From Mesorhizobium erdmanii USDA 3471 (GTDB lineage Bacteria; Pseudomonadota; Alphaproteobacteria; Rhizobiales; Rhizobiaceae), in NCBI RefSeq assembly GCF_000472705.1, contig NZ_AXAE01000016.1, positions 62,001 to 126,000 of the forward strand: DNA of 64,000 nt, given 5' to 3'. The translations under genes and the position numbers were made by a program. The notes beneath the pieces are model-generated. The model was not told the DNA's origin. It did not search any database and worked only from the letters and a program-made list of their open reading frames with translations. How positions within the stretch are numbered: position 1 is the stretch's first letter; each line of letters begins with the position of its first letter. This document shows positions 27,093-37,455 of the stretch, piece by piece.

Positions 27093-29015
27093 ATGAGTTT
27101 GAAACGCGCCGGTAAAGCCGCGCCTCAGTTCCTGGAAGACGATCCTTCCACCGGCTATCTGCCGGGCCGGACATGGCCGGTCGTCCGCTACGGATTGATC
27201 AGCCTGGCGATCTCGACCATCCTGGTGTTCGCCATCGAATTGATCGTGCGCGGCGACTTGGCCGGCACCGTCTCCTTCTTCCTGCATCCGCTCAAGCCGG
27301 GCTGGACGACTATCGTCGTGTTTGCGCTGGTCCTGATCGGTTTCGACGCGGTGCTCGGCCGCAGTCATCAGAGCCTGATGATCGTGGCGCCGCTGACCCT
27401 GTCGCTGGCCTTTGTCGGCCACCAGAAATCGTACTATCTCGGCGATCCGCTCTACCCGACGGATTTCCTTTACTCTCGCCAAATCTTCGCCCTGCTGCCG
27501 CTCCTGATGCGTGACCGGCCGATGACCGCACTCGCCATGGTCGCCGGCATCGTCGCCGGCCTGTCGCTGCTCGTCTATGGCTGGCGGCTGTGGCGACGCA
27601 AGGTTCCGGCCCTCAGCCACAAGGGCAGGCTTGCCCGGCTGACGCTGGCGGTGCCGCTGCTCGCCTTCTTTGTCTCGATCATGGACTATGCCACCTTCTC
27701 CTGGACCAGGGACCGGCTGCAGATCATCCCGATCATGTGGGACCAGAAGGAAAACTACGCCTCGAACGGCTTTGCGCTCGCCTTCGCGCTCAACGTGCCG
27801 ATGGCCCATGTCTCGGCACCGCCGGGCTATTCCGACAAGGCAATCGCGGCGATCGACCGGCCGCGGATGACCGCCTCGGTGCCCGATGAAAAGCCAGACA
27901 TCATTATCGTGATGAGCGAATCCTTCTGGGATCCGACGAAACTGCCCGGCGTCACCATCACGCCGGATCCGATTCCCACCGTGCGGGCATTGCGTTCCGG
28001 TTCAATGTTCTCGCCTGAGTTCGGCGGGATGACCGCCAACATCGAATTCGAGGCGCTGACCGGCTTTTCCAACGCCTTCCTGCCGGCCGGCAGTATCCCC
28101 TACCAGCAATATGTGCGCACGCCGACGCCTTCGATGGCGACTTTCCTGAAGAGCGAGGGCTACAGGGCGCGCGCCATCCATCCAGGCACCAACTGGTTCT
28201 GGAACCGTGGCGCGGTCTACGCCGATTTCGGTTTCAGCGATTTCAAGTCGGAAGAGACGCTGCCGCCGATGGAAAAGCGCGGACCGCTGGCATCCGATGC
28301 GGCGATGACGGACGAGATCATCCGCGAAGCCGACACCAGCGACGACCCGGTCTTCTTCTTCGCGGTCAGCCTGCAGAACCATGGTCCCTATGAACCGAAC
28401 CGCTATTACAACCCGACCCACGCGGTGCAGGCGCCGATCAGCCAGTGGGCGCGCGACTCGCTGTTGAGCTATGCGGAGGGTTCAGCCGATGCGGACCATG
28501 GCCTTGAACGGCTGATCGAATGGGCCAAGAAGCGCGAGCGGCCGACGATTGTCGCTTTCTTCGGCGACCATCTGCCGCCGCTGGGGCCGGTTTATGTCGA
28601 GACCGGCTTCCTGAAAGACAATGTCGCGCCGCGCAAGGAGGCGACACCGCAGGCAGCCCTTGAACATCACGAAACACCGCTGATCATCTGGTCGAACCGT
28701 TCCGGTCCGGTCGCGGATCTCGGCACGGTGAGCCCGGCTTTCCTGCCCTATCATATCCTGACCGCCGCCGGCATCACCCATCCCTACTACACGGGTTTTC
28801 TGGGCGACATGCGGGAGCGTTACCGCGTTGTCGACCGCAACCTATTGCTGACCCAGGACGGCCAAGCCACGGCCGACTGGTCGCGTCAGAAGGAGATCGA
28901 CCCGGCGATCAGCGATTTCCGGCTCATTCAATACGATATGATGTTCGGCAAGCGTCATGCGGCGCCCGACTTCTTCCCCGAAACGGTCGACAAGGCTGTC
29001 GCCCACACGAGTTGA
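27093..29015 (+). CDS. LtaS-like membrane phospho-transferase
   Basis: Alkaline-phosphatase-superfamily enzyme with an N-terminal membrane domain (about five hydrophobic segments to residue 210) and an extracytoplasmic catalytic domain. Motifs are IIIVMSESFWDP with metal Glu, GGMTANIEFEALTG with the likely Thr nucleophile, SLQNHGPY and FFGDHLPPLG with metal Asp/His. It resembles the phosphoglycerol transferases acting on periplasmic cyclic glucans (OpgB/CgmB type), but donor and acceptor are not visible. ATG at 27093 is preferred over 27054, which lacks a ribosome-binding site. Unlike the enzyme at 3223-5661 it has no added carbohydrate-binding-like domain. Confidence 0.85.
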   Translation: MSLKRAGKAAPQFLEDDPSTGYLPGRTWPVVRYGLISLAISTILVFAIELIVRGDLAGTVSFFLHPLKPGWTTIVVFALVLIGFDAVLGRSHQSLMIVAPLTLSLAFVGHQKSYYLGDPLYPTDFLYSRQIFALLPLLMRDRPMTALAMVAGIVAGLSLLVYGWRLWRRKVPALSHKGRLARLTLAVPLLAFFVSIMDYATFSWTRDRLQIIPIMWDQKENYASNGFALAFALNVPMAHVSAPPGYSDKAIAAIDRPRMTASVPDEKPDIIIVMSESFWDPTKLPGVTITPDPIPTVRALRSGSMFSPEFGGMTANIEFEALTGFSNAFLPAGSIPYQQYVRTPTPSMATFLKSEGYRARAIHPGTNWFWNRGAVYADFGFSDFKSEETLPPMEKRGPLASDAAMTDEIIREADTSDDPVFFFAVSLQNHGPYEPNRYYNPTHAVQAPISQWARDSLLSYAEGSADADHGLERLIEWAKKRERPTIVAFFGDHLPPLGPVYVETGFLKDNVAPRKEATPQAALEHHETPLIIWSNRSGPVADLGTVSPAFLPYHILTAAGITHPYYTGFLGDMRERYRVVDRNLLLTQDGQATADWSRQKEIDPAISDFRLIQYDMMFGKRHAAPDFFPETVDKAVAHTS

Positions 29016-29062
29016 GCCGGTCGATCCCATCAGGAATCGGCCCGGCTCCCTTGGTCGCGCGC

Positions 29063-30700
29063 TCAATTCGTCAATTGCAACCTCGAGAACTTGTTGGCGA
29101 TCTGCTGGAAAACATCCGGCAGCTTGGCCGGATCGTTGACGGCATAGTACCCGCTCGGGTCCGAGGCGCAGGCGCTGTAAAGCGAACGGTTGGCGGCGGT
29201 GTCGGACTGCAGCACCATCGTGTAGATCTGCACGCCCTCGTTCTTCAATTGCGTGCACACGCTTTTGGTCCAGCCGTCGACATTGCGGGCAGCCATCGTC
29301 TGGTTGTCCGAGCCGAAGCGACCACCGGCCAGGTAGCCGTAGGACGTATAGTCGGACTTGGTCGGCTGGTTGCTGGCGCCATAGACGACATTCTCGCCAT
29401 CGGTAAGCAGCATGACGATCTTGCTGACGCCTGCCGTCTTGAATGGCGCGCCATCGGTGTAAGGCGCGCCGGGCGATAGCACCCGCATGCCCCAGGACAG
29501 GCCTTCCGAGACATTGGTACCGGAGCCGTTCCATTCCGTCATCTGGCTCGCCGCCTTGCGCAACTTGTCGAAATCGTCGGTCAGGGGAACGACAGGTGTC
29601 GGGCAAGAGCGGTTGGGGCCAACGGTTATGGCTGTGCCGGTCTCGGTGACGATCTCGTTCGTCGAGGCGACATATTTGGCCAGCTTTTCCAGATCCGGCC
29701 CCAGGAGCGGGTCGACCACACTGCCGAGCAGGGGGCTGAGGTCGATGCCCAGAATGTTGACGCCTGCCTGCTTGAGCTTGTCCTTGTTGATGGTGTCGTC
29801 GAGGTACGAATTGTTGTAGCCGGTGGCCGAATTGCCGTAGGAGCCCGACGGCTTGGCGGCGGACGCCGGGTCGTCTGGTGCGAAATACGGTACGAACAGC
29901 GTATCGGGCTTGGTCGGGTCCGGGGGCGTGTCGGAAATGTTGTAGGTGCCGGGGCGTGCCTCGACACAGCCTTTCCATCCGGTACCTTTCCATCCGCCCG
30001 CAAGGCCCAATTGCTTGAACAACGCCATGTGGTTCGGCCGCTTGCCGTCGATGACGGGGAAATTGATGCCGTTGGTGGAGGATTTGCCGTCCATGTCGAT
30101 CCAGGATGGGTCGAACCCGTCGCCATTGATGTTGACCGCAGTGACGAAAGGAACGAGCGAGGCGCGGACCTGGCGCGTTGGCGATTTTGTCGCCTCGAGC
30201 GTGTCCAGCAGGGATTTCGTCGCGGTCCTCAATGCCGTCATGCGGGCACCGGCCATCGAGCCGGTATTGTCCAGCACCAGCACGACTTCGAGCTGGTTGT
30301 TCGATTCGACGGCCGATGCATCGACGACGATGTGCCTGTTCTGGCCGAACAGGAAGGCAAAGTTCAGATTGACGTCGGCCGAGGCGACCGCCTTGGTCTT
30401 GATGTAGTTTACGCCCCTGTCGACGGTCAGCGTCGCCTGCGTGTTGGCGAGTTCGCCATGCCCGGCGATGTTGGCCTGAAAATAGCGGTCGAAGGCATCG
30501 GTGCGGGTAAGGTCGATGTCGCCGAGATGCGAAGAGGCAAGGTTTGCGGCGTCGAGCGCATTCTGCAAGTTGCTCTTGGCCCGCATGATGGTGGACACAT
30601 CGACAGCGAAGGCCACGGCAGACAGGATGGCAGGCAGCCCGAGCCCCATCAGCAGCGCGAAATTGCCGCTCTTCGAGCGCCAGAATTTGTTGAGAAGCAT
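29063..30700 (-). CDS. TadE/G-type pilus-assembly protein with von Willebrand A domain
   Basis: 545-residue protein with a short basic start, one hydrophobic segment (about 12-35) preceded by SGNFALLMGL, as in Tad/Flp pseudopilin-like TadG proteins. A VWA domain begins at LEVVLVLDNTGSM (MIDAS Asp144) and runs to LLTDGENVVYG and later IYTMVLQ, with a long insertion of about 180 residues rich in Pro, Asp and Gly between the two halves. Probably anchored in the inner membrane and exposed outside. It stands alone here, with no tad operon around it. It converges on the LtaS-like gene. Confidence 0.82.
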   Translation of the reverse strand: MLLNKFWRSKSGNFALLMGLGLPAILSAVAFAVDVSTIMRAKSNLQNALDAANLASSHLGDIDLTRTDAFDRYFQANIAGHGELANTQATLTVDRGVNYIKTKAVASADVNLNFAFLFGQNRHIVVDASAVESNNQLEVVLVLDNTGSMAGARMTALRTATKSLLDTLEATKSPTRQVRASLVPFVTAVNINGDGFDPSWIDMDGKSSTNGINFPVIDGKRPNHMALFKQLGLAGGWKGTGWKGCVEARPGTYNISDTPPDPTKPDTLFVPYFAPDDPASAAKPSGSYGNSATGYNNSYLDDTINKDKLKQAGVNILGIDLSPLLGSVVDPLLGPDLEKLAKYVASTNEIVTETGTAITVGPNRSCPTPVVPLTDDFDKLRKAASQMTEWNGSGTNVSEGLSWGMRVLSPGAPYTDGAPFKTAGVSKIVMLLTDGENVVYGASNQPTKSDYTSYGYLAGGRFGSDNQTMAARNVDGWTKSVCTQLKNEGVQIYTMVLQSDTAANRSLYSACASDPSGYYAVNDPAKLPDVFQQIANKFSRLQLTN

Positions 30701-31167
30701 TCTTACCCCCGGAAATGCTTACCCGCTTGATCTACGCGGATCGCCCGGGCTTTTGCGCCTTCCATGATGAATCGACGGTTGACGACAGGGGCTCAACCCT
30801 GCACAACCTGACATTGTAGTTAAGAGCCGGTTGCCGGGAAATCGCCAGACCAGGCCAACGCGGTCGCCTCATTTTCCGGCGACCTGCGACATCGGCGACG
30901 CCGCCTGCCCTTGCCTTATCAGTGGATTGCTGTATAGACGCCGCCAATCTGCCGGTCCCAGCTGGGGGCTGAACGGAGGGCCGGAGGTTTTATCAAAGCC
31001 TTCGTGTGAAGCCAGAAGTGCTTCCGCCTCCCGTGTCTCCGCTCTCGACCGTCTCGTCATGCTCCTTTCTTCCCCGCCCCTTAAACCGGAACCAGCGGGT
31101 CAGAGAAGTTGCAGAGGCTTTTGCCGCCGGGAACCGGGAGAGAAACGAAGAAAGGCACGAAGACATA
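30701..31167. promoter_or_regulatory. Divergent region upstream of rpsF and the VWA gene
   Basis: No gene seen. It contains a good plus-strand promoter candidate (30911-30938) and a leader of about 225 bases before rpsF. The leader could hold an S6:S18-binding autoregulatory structure, but I could not identify one. The minus-strand promoter of the VWA gene should lie near 30710-30850. Confidence 0.5.
30911..30938 (+). promoter_or_regulatory. Candidate sigma-70 promoter of rpsF-rpsR
   Basis: TTGCCT at 30911-30916 and TATAGA at 30933-30938, 16 bases apart. It is the best match in the region upstream of the ribosomal genes. Confidence 0.45.
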
Positions 31168-31668
31168 ATGGCTCTTTACGAACATGTGTTTCTTGCCCGG
31201 CAGGACCTCTCGCAGCAGCAGGTCGATGCGCTTGTCGAACAGTACAAGGGCGTCATCTCCGCGAATGGCGGGTCCGTCGGCCGGGTCGAGAACTGGGGAC
31301 TGAAGTCCCTCACCTACCGGGTCAACAAGAACCGGAAGGCTTACTACACGCTCATGGACCTCAACTGCCCGCCGGCAGCGCTCAACGAAATGGAGCGCCA
31401 GATGGGCCTGTCCGAGGACGTCCTGCGTTTCCTGACCATCAAGGTCGAGGCGCATGAGGAAGGTCCTTCGGCCATGATGCAGAAGCGCGAAGAGCGCTCC
31501 GAGCGCGGCAGCTTCGGCGACCGCGACCGTGGCGATCGTGGTCCGCGTTCGTTCGGCGACCGTGATCGCGGCGACCGTGGCGATCGTCCGCCGCGTTCGT
31601 TCGGCGACGCCGGTGGCGATCGTGGTCCGCGCCGTCCGCGCGAAGGCTTTGAAGGGGGTGCAGAATAA
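31168..31668 (+). CDS. rpsF: Ribosomal protein bS6 with long charged tail
   Basis: Small-subunit protein that pairs with bS18. The core ([34 protein letters not shown]) is standard. After about residue 110 comes an Arg/Asp/Gly tail with repeats of the type [12 protein letters not shown], which brings the protein to 166 residues against about 100 in the minimal family. Such tails are seen in other rhizobia. The stop overlaps the rpsR start by one base (TAATG). Confidence 0.96.
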   Translation: MALYEHVFLARQDLSQQQVDALVEQYKGVISANGGSVGRVENWGLKSLTYRVNKNRKAYYTLMDLNCPPAALNEMERQMGLSEDVLRFLTIKVEAHEEGPSAMMQKREERSERGSFGDRDRGDRGPRSFGDRDRGDRGDRPPRSFGDAGGDRGPRRPREGFEGGAE

Positions 31669-31916
31669 TGGTCGACATCAACCAGATCCCGACCCGGCGC
31701 CCGTTCCATCGTCGTCGCAAGACCTGCCCGTTCTCCGGCGCCAACGCGCCGAAGATCGACTACAAGGACGTGCGTCTGCTGCAGCGCTACATTTCCGAGC
31801 GCGGCAAGATCGTGCCGTCGCGCATCACCGCCGTCAGCCAGAAGAAGCAGCGTGAGCTTGCCAAGGCGATCAAGCGCGCCCGCTTCCTCGGCCTGCTGCC
31901 CTACGTGGTTCGCTAA
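31668..31916 (+). CDS. rpsR: Ribosomal protein bS18
   Basis: 82-residue small-subunit protein. It has [33 protein letters not shown] and a C-terminal [10 protein letters not shown], all standard. It overlaps rpsF by one base and is followed by a strong terminator. Confidence 0.97.
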   Translation: MVDINQIPTRRPFHRRRKTCPFSGANAPKIDYKDVRLLQRYISERGKIVPSRITAVSQKKQRELAKAIKRARFLGLLPYVVR

Positions 31917-31926
31917 TTCTTTCATG

Positions 31927-31953
31927 AGCGGGCGGTTCGCCGCCCGCTTTTTT
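31927..31953 (+). terminator. Rho-independent terminator after rpsR
   Basis: Perfect 9-bp stem AGCGGGCGG/CCGCCCGCT with a TTCG tetraloop, followed by six T. Confidence 0.88.
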
Positions 31954-32136
31954 CCCGACCGCGACGGGCGCGGCCGGTTCGAACACAAAATCCCGAGTTG
32001 GATTTCGAACTGAAATCCTAACTGCCGCGACAGGCAGGACAGCGACACCGGCGCAAAGCGCCCAAGCTTCCTGACCTGTTCCAGAAACATTAGGCGCCGA
32101 TCTCGACGATCGACGCCCAAGGAAAGGAACAAAACC

Positions 32137-32721
32137 ATGGAAGTCATTCTTCTCGAACGCGTTTCCCGGCTCGGCCAGATGGGCGACACCGTCAAGGTCA
32201 AGGACGGCTTTGCCCGTAATTTCCTGTTGCCGCAGGGCAAGGCGCTGCGCGCCAACGAAGCCAACAAGAAGAAGTTCGAAGGTCAGCGCGCCCAGCTCGA
32301 AGCCCGCAATCTCGAACGCAAGTCGGAAGCCGCCCAGGTTGCCGAAAAGCTCGACGGCAAGAGCTTCATCGCTGTTCGCTCCGCCGGCGAAACCGGTCAG
32401 CTCTACGGTTCGGTGTCGACGCGCGACATCGCCGATCTGCTGACGGCGGAAGGTTTTTCGGTCAACCGCAACCAGATCCAGCTCAACCAGCCGATCAAGA
32501 CCATCGGCCTGACCAATGTGGCGATCGCGCTGCATCCGGAAGTCGAGGTCACCATCACGCTCAACATCGCCCGCACGGCGGACGAAGCCGAGCGCCAGGC
32601 CAAGGGCGAGACGCTGACCACCGCCGAAGCCATCTATGGCGACGACATCAACGACAACGCCCGGCCGGAAAACTTCTTCGATCCGAATGCCGAGTTCGAA
32701 GGCGGCGAAGACAACGCCTGA
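32137..32721 (+). CDS. rplI: Ribosomal protein bL9
   Basis: Large-subunit protein with the N-terminal signature [13 protein letters not shown] and [18 protein letters not shown], a central helix, and a C-terminal domain. 194 residues, with an acidic C-terminal extension of about 40 residues compared with the usual 150. Downstream of rpsR but behind a terminator, so it needs its own promoter in the 220-base gap. Confidence 0.96.
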   Translation: MEVILLERVSRLGQMGDTVKVKDGFARNFLLPQGKALRANEANKKKFEGQRAQLEARNLERKSEAAQVAEKLDGKSFIAVRSAGETGQLYGSVSTRDIADLLTAEGFSVNRNQIQLNQPIKTIGLTNVAIALHPEVEVTITLNIARTADEAERQAKGETLTTAEAIYGDDINDNARPENFFDPNAEFEGGEDNA

Positions 32722-32786
32722 TCGCTTACGACAGGCGAGGGAGCGGCGCTCCGATCACTTTGTCGTAATCCAGCCATTGTGGACCA

Positions 32787-32815
32787 ATGCCCGGGCCTCT
32801 CGCCCGGGCATTTTT
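32787..32815 (+). terminator. Rho-independent terminator after rplI
   Basis: 10-bp stem ATGCCCGGGC/GCCCGGGCAT with a CTCTC loop and a T-tract. Confidence 0.88.
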
Positions 32816-32895
32816 GTACCAAAAGGAACTTTTCGAACCCCTATATATTGTTGCAGAATTAAGGCAGCCAGTCTGACCGTGAGGGGACATTTGGT

Positions 32896-34188
32896 ATGAA
32901 CATTCTGCTGAAGCGCGTTCTCGACCGCCTGGTGCGCACGGGCAATCTCAAGGTCACCGGACCCAAGGGCTCGACATTCATCTTCGGCGACGGCAGCGGC
33001 GAGCCGGTGCACATGCACATCAAGACCCGACATGCCGAACGCGCCATCACCTTCGATCCGATGCTGGCGGTGCCTGAATCCTACATGGACGGCGAACTCG
33101 ACATTCTCGAAGGCGGCGTGCTCGGACTGATGCGCATAGCCTTCCAGAACATGGGCAGCGGCGGCATCGACGCGACATGGTCGAAAGCCATCGAGGGCCT
33201 GCGCCATGCTTTCCGTCGCCTGCAGCAGATAAACACCGCCTCGCGCTCGCGCCGCAACGTACAGCGCCACTACGATCTGTCGGGTGAACTCTACCGGCTC
33301 TTCCTCGACGAGGACATGCAGTATTCCTGCGCCTATTTCGAGCAACCGGACATGACGCTGGACGAGGCGCAGGCCGCAAAGAAGCGCCATATTGCCGCCA
33401 AGCTCAGGCTGAAAGCCGGCCAGACCGTGCTCGACATCGGCTCCGGCTGGGGCGGGCTGGGCCTCTATCTCGCCAAGGCCTTCGACGTCGACGTGCAGGG
33501 CGTGACGCTGTCAACCGAACAGCATGGCGTGGCCACCGACCGGGCGCATGCGCAAGGCCTGGAGAGCCACGTCCATTTCGAGTTGAAGGATTATCGCGAA
33601 CTCAACGAACGTTTTGACCGCATCGTATCGGTCGGCATGTTCGAGCATGTCGGCGTCAACCACTACCGCACCTTCTTCGACAAGGCGGCGACATTGCTTA
33701 AGCCCGATGGCGTCATGCTTCTGCACACGATCGGCCGCTCAGGCGTGCCGTGGGCGACCAGCGCCTTCATCCGCAAGTATATTTTCCCGGGTGGTTACAT
33801 TCCGGCCATGTCCGAGGTGCTGCCGGCGATAGAGAAATCCGGTCTCGTGGTCACGGATGTCGAGATCCTGCGGCTGCATTATGCCGATACGCTGAAGCAC
33901 TGGGGCCAACGCTTCGCCGCCAACCGCGACAAGGCCAAGGCCATTTACGATGAACGCTTCTGCCGCATGTGGGAATTCTATCTAGCCGCTTCGGAAGCCG
34001 CCTTCCGATGGCAGGATCTGGTCATCTTCCAGTTTCAGATCACCAAGAAGAACGACACGCTGCCGATGACCCGCGACTATATAGCCAAATGCGAAAAGGC
34101 GCTGGAAATGCGCGACATGGGCCGCCGTCAAGCGGCTCCCGTCGTGAAGCCAGCCAAGCCCGCTCGCCGCCGCAAGGTGGCGGAGTAG
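32896..34188 (+). CDS. cfa: Cyclopropane-fatty-acyl-phospholipid synthase
   Basis: SAM-dependent enzyme adding a methylene bridge to unsaturated acyl chains of membrane phospholipids. It has SAM-binding [29 protein letters not shown] and the C-terminal [20 protein letters not shown]. The last 30 residues are basic. 430 residues. GAGGGGA lies upstream of the ATG. It follows the rplI terminator and so is an independent unit. Rhizobia often carry several Cfa paralogues, so its specific role is open. Confidence 0.93.
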   Translation: MNILLKRVLDRLVRTGNLKVTGPKGSTFIFGDGSGEPVHMHIKTRHAERAITFDPMLAVPESYMDGELDILEGGVLGLMRIAFQNMGSGGIDATWSKAIEGLRHAFRRLQQINTASRSRRNVQRHYDLSGELYRLFLDEDMQYSCAYFEQPDMTLDEAQAAKKRHIAAKLRLKAGQTVLDIGSGWGGLGLYLAKAFDVDVQGVTLSTEQHGVATDRAHAQGLESHVHFELKDYRELNERFDRIVSVGMFEHVGVNHYRTFFDKAATLLKPDGVMLLHTIGRSGVPWATSAFIRKYIFPGGYIPAMSEVLPAIEKSGLVVTDVEILRLHYADTLKHWGQRFAANRDKAKAIYDERFCRMWEFYLAASEAAFRWQDLVIFQFQITKKNDTLPMTRDYIAKCEKALEMRDMGRRQAAPVVKPAKPARRRKVAE

Positions 34189-34265
34189 ACACGCCAGCGC
34201 CATTGGAGCTTGCCATTCCCGGCCTCTGCCCCGAAAAAGGCCTCGTGATCGAAGCGGGCTTTTTC

Positions 34266-34589
34266 ATGACCTATCTCCTTTATGCCGCCGCGGCCCTGGC
34301 CGAGATCGCCGGCTGTTTTTCGGTATGGGCCTGGTGGCGGCTGGAAAGATCGCCGCTGTGGCTGGCGCCGGGCTTCGCCTCGCTGCTTCTGTTTGCCTGG
34401 CTTCTGGCGCTGGTCGAAACCAATGCCGCTGGCCGCGCCTATGCCGCGTATGGCGGCATCTACATCGTCGCCTCGCTGGCTTGGCTGTGGCTGGTGGAAG
34501 GGATGCGGCCCGACCGTTGGGATCTTGCTGGTGCGGCACTCTGCTTAGCCGGCGCTTCGCTCATCCTGCTCGCACCGCGAGGAGCATGA
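34266..34589 (+). CDS. YnfA/UPF0060 family small membrane protein
   Basis: 107-residue integral membrane protein with four hydrophobic helices. The family features [28 protein letters not shown] and [18 protein letters not shown] are clear. Weakly related to small multidrug-resistance transporters, but substrate is not established. The ATG at 34266 starts at the conserved helix. The gene is three bases ahead of the Rsm22-like gene, so the two are likely co-transcribed. Confidence 0.9.
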   Translation: MTYLLYAAAALAEIAGCFSVWAWWRLERSPLWLAPGFASLLLFAWLLALVETNAAGRAYAAYGGIYIVASLAWLWLVEGMRPDRWDLAGAALCLAGASLILLAPRGA

Positions 34590-34592
34590 GCC

Positions 34593-35561
34593 ATGGAACT
34601 GCCGGCCCCTCTTCGACAAGCTGTCGACCGCATCCTGGAAAAAGTCCCGCTGCCGGAATTGAAGCAGGCGGCGAAAACCCTGTCGGACCGCTACCGCGCC
34701 GAACTGCGCGACGGCCGCTTGCACATGGCGCAGGACATGGCGGTCAAGGCCTATCTGGCGACGCGGCTGCCGGCGACCTATGCGGCGGTCCGCGCCAGCC
34801 TCGACGCGCTGAACGAGGCCCGGCCGGATTTCATGCCGAAAACCCTGCTCGATGTCGGCGCCGGTCCTGGTACGGTGCTTTGGGCCACGACAGACCTGTG
34901 GCCCGACCTCGAACAGGCGGTGCTGCTGGAGGCGAGTGCCGCGGTGCGCAAGGTGGGCGAGACGCTTGCCGCCGACGCCATCACAGCCCGCACCGCCTGG
35001 CAGGCCGGCGACGCCACGACAGATCTTGCGGACGTTCAGCCCGCGGACCTCGTCACCTGCGCCTACGTGCTGGACGAGATCGTGCCGGCATCGCTGCCCA
35101 AGATGGTCGACCGGCTGTGGCGGCTGACAACAGACACATTGCTGATCATCGAACCGGGCACGCCGGCGGGCTGGCAGCGGATACTGGCGGTGCGCGCGCA
35201 ATTGATCGCGGCCGGTGCGCATCTGCTGGCGCCTTGTCCGCACGAGGTGCCCTGCCCGCTCACCCCGCCGGACTGGTGCCACTTTTCCCGCCGCGTCGCC
35301 CGTTCGCGCCTGCATCGGCTGGCCAAGGACGCGGAGGTGCCTTGGGAAGACGAGAAATTCATCTTTGTCGCCGCGTCGCGCAGGCCGGCCGGCTCCCACG
35401 CCGCGCGCGTCATCGCGCCGCCGAAATTCGGTTCGGGCAAGGTGTCGTTGAAACTTTGCGAAAACGATGGCCGCGCCGGCGAAAAACTGTTCACCAAACG
35501 CGACGGCGATGCCTTCAAGGCCGCGCGGCGGTTGGACTGGGGCGACACTTTGGGCGGGTGA
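34593..35561 (+). CDS. Rsm22-like small-ribosomal-subunit methyltransferase family protein
   Basis: Class I SAM-dependent fold with LLDVGAGPGTVLWA for cofactor binding. The later CPHEVPCPLT stretch has Cys residues typical of the Rsm22 family, mitochondrial and bacterial proteins linked to small-ribosomal-subunit assembly with an Fe-S-type Cys cluster. 322 residues. Starts three bases after the ynfA-type gene. Target is not known in bacteria. Confidence 0.85.
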   Translation: MELPAPLRQAVDRILEKVPLPELKQAAKTLSDRYRAELRDGRLHMAQDMAVKAYLATRLPATYAAVRASLDALNEARPDFMPKTLLDVGAGPGTVLWATTDLWPDLEQAVLLEASAAVRKVGETLAADAITARTAWQAGDATTDLADVQPADLVTCAYVLDEIVPASLPKMVDRLWRLTTDTLLIIEPGTPAGWQRILAVRAQLIAAGAHLLAPCPHEVPCPLTPPDWCHFSRRVARSRLHRLAKDAEVPWEDEKFIFVAASRRPAGSHAARVIAPPKFGSGKVSLKLCENDGRAGEKLFTKRDGDAFKAARRLDWGDTLGG

Positions 35562-35914
35562 CAAGGACGTAATTTCGCGAAGATGCGCCCTTTCAACCGG
35601 AACGCAGCCACGGCTCTGCTGCTCTCCGGTCATCACCTTTCAACTCGGCGATATTCGGTGAAACCTTTTGTGGGCCACAGGAATTCAAAGCCCCATCGAT
35701 CTGACCGCGGCATCCGCGATTTTCCTGTTTTGTTCTCTTTCCAGAGGCGCTAACCTCGCAGCTTCGATTCGAGTCAACCGGGATTCTTTCCACCGAATTC
35801 TTGCGCTGTGAAAAGCGGGCATCAAAGACGGTTGGATGGGCACTGATGCATATAAGTCAGCATCAAATTGTCCGGTTCTGGTATCGAGAAGCCGGGTTCG
35901 AAATCGGGGATGTC
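35562..35914. other. Intergenic region upstream of dnaB
   Basis: No gene supported. An in-frame extension of dnaB to 35801 is open but unlike the family. It probably holds the dnaB promoter. No strong motif was picked out. Confidence 0.45.
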
Positions 35915-37408
35915 ATGGCAGAGGCAGCGCGGAAATTCGGCGTGGCGGAGCAACCGCTCTATCGCGAGGCGCCGAACAACATCGAGGCCGAGCAGGCGCT
36001 GCTCGGCGCGATCCTCGTCAACAACGATGCCTTCTACCGTGTCTCCGATTTCCTGAAGCCAGGCCATTTCTACGAGCCCCTGCACCGCAGGATCTTCGAG
36101 ATCGCGGCCGAGCTCATCCGCATGGGCAAGGTGGCAACGCCGATCACGCTGAAAACCTTCCTGCCGGCCGACGAAAAGGTCGGCGACATGACGGTGGCGC
36201 AGTACGTCGTGCGGCTGGCGGTGGAAGCCGTCACCGTCGTCAACGCCACCGACTACGGCCGCGCCATCTATGACCTGGCGACGCGCCGTGCGCTGATCAC
36301 CGTCGGCGAGGACATGGTCAACATCGCCTATGACGCGCCGGTCGACATGTCGCCTTCCGAGCAGATCGAGGACGCAGAGCGCCGGCTGTTCGAACTCGCC
36401 GAAACCGGCCGCTACGATGGCGGCTTCGAGAGCTTCACCGACGCGGTCAAGACCGCGGTCGACCTGGCGAATGCCGCCTATATGCGCGATGGGCACCTTT
36501 CGGGTCTTGCCACAGGCATGCGCGACCTCGACCGCCGCATGGGCGGCCTGCAGGCTTCCGACCTGATCGTGCTGGCCGGCCGTCCCGGCATGGGCAAGAC
36601 ATCGCTCGCCACCAACATCGCCTTCAATGTCGCCGAGGCCTATGTGCCGGCGCAGCAGGCCGACGGGTCATTCAAGGCGGCCAATGGCGGCGTCGTCGGT
36701 TTCTTCTCGCTGGAAATGTCGTCCGAACAGCTGGCCACCCGTATCATTTCCGAGCAGACGGAAATCTCGTCATCGAAGATCCGCCGCGGTGAAATTACCG
36801 AGATGGACTTCGAAAAGCTGGTCGCCTGTTCCCAGACAATGCAGAAGATCCCGCTGTTCATCGACCAGACCGGTGGTATCTCGATCGCGCAATTGTCTGC
36901 CCGCGCGCGTCGGCTCAAGCGTCAGCGCGGCCTTGACCTCATCGTCATCGACTATATCCAGCTGATGCAGGGTTCCAGCGCCAAGTCTTCGCAGAACCGC
37001 GTGCAGGAAATCACCGAGATCACCACCGGCCTCAAAGCGTTGGCAAAGGAGCTCGCCGTGCCGATCATCGCGCTCTCGCAGCTGTCGCGTCAGGTCGAAA
37101 GCCGCGACGACAAGCGCCCGCAGCTCTCCGACTTGCGTGAATCCGGTTCGATCGAGCAGGACGCCGACGTCGTGATCTTCGTTTATCGCGAGGAGTACTA
37201 CCTCAAGAACCGCGAGCCGAAGCCCGGCACCGAGGAGTACGTCAAGTGGGAAAACGAGATGAACGAGATGCGCGGCAAGGCTGAAGTCATCGTCGGCAAG
37301 CAACGTCATGGTCCGACAGGCACGGTGACGCTCGCCTTCCACGGCGAATTCACCCGCTTCTCGGATTTGGCGGAAGAGCACCATATCGCCGAGAGGTTCG
37401 GTGAATAG
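35915..37408 (+). CDS. dnaB: Replicative DNA helicase
   Basis: Hexameric RecA-type helicase that unwinds the fork. It has an N-terminal DnaG-interacting domain (PNNIEAEQALLGAIL), then the motor with Walker A GRPGMGKTSL (about residues 221-230), Walker B VIDYIQLMQ, and LSQLSRQVESRDDKRPQLSD. ATG at 35915 with GGGGA upstream gives 497 residues. No intein is present. Confidence 0.97.
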   Translation: MAEAARKFGVAEQPLYREAPNNIEAEQALLGAILVNNDAFYRVSDFLKPGHFYEPLHRRIFEIAAELIRMGKVATPITLKTFLPADEKVGDMTVAQYVVRLAVEAVTVVNATDYGRAIYDLATRRALITVGEDMVNIAYDAPVDMSPSEQIEDAERRLFELAETGRYDGGFESFTDAVKTAVDLANAAYMRDGHLSGLATGMRDLDRRMGGLQASDLIVLAGRPGMGKTSLATNIAFNVAEAYVPAQQADGSFKAANGGVVGFFSLEMSSEQLATRIISEQTEISSSKIRRGEITEMDFEKLVACSQTMQKIPLFIDQTGGISIAQLSARARRLKRQRGLDLIVIDYIQLMQGSSAKSSQNRVQEITEITTGLKALAKELAVPIIALSQLSRQVESRDDKRPQLSDLRESGSIEQDADVVIFVYREEYYLKNREPKPGTEEYVKWENEMNEMRGKAEVIVGKQRHGPTGTVTLAFHGEFTRFSDLAEEHHIAERFGE

Positions 37409-37455
37409 GCAGATGTCCGAAATGGCAGTCCGCGATTGGCGGACGACGCACCTTC

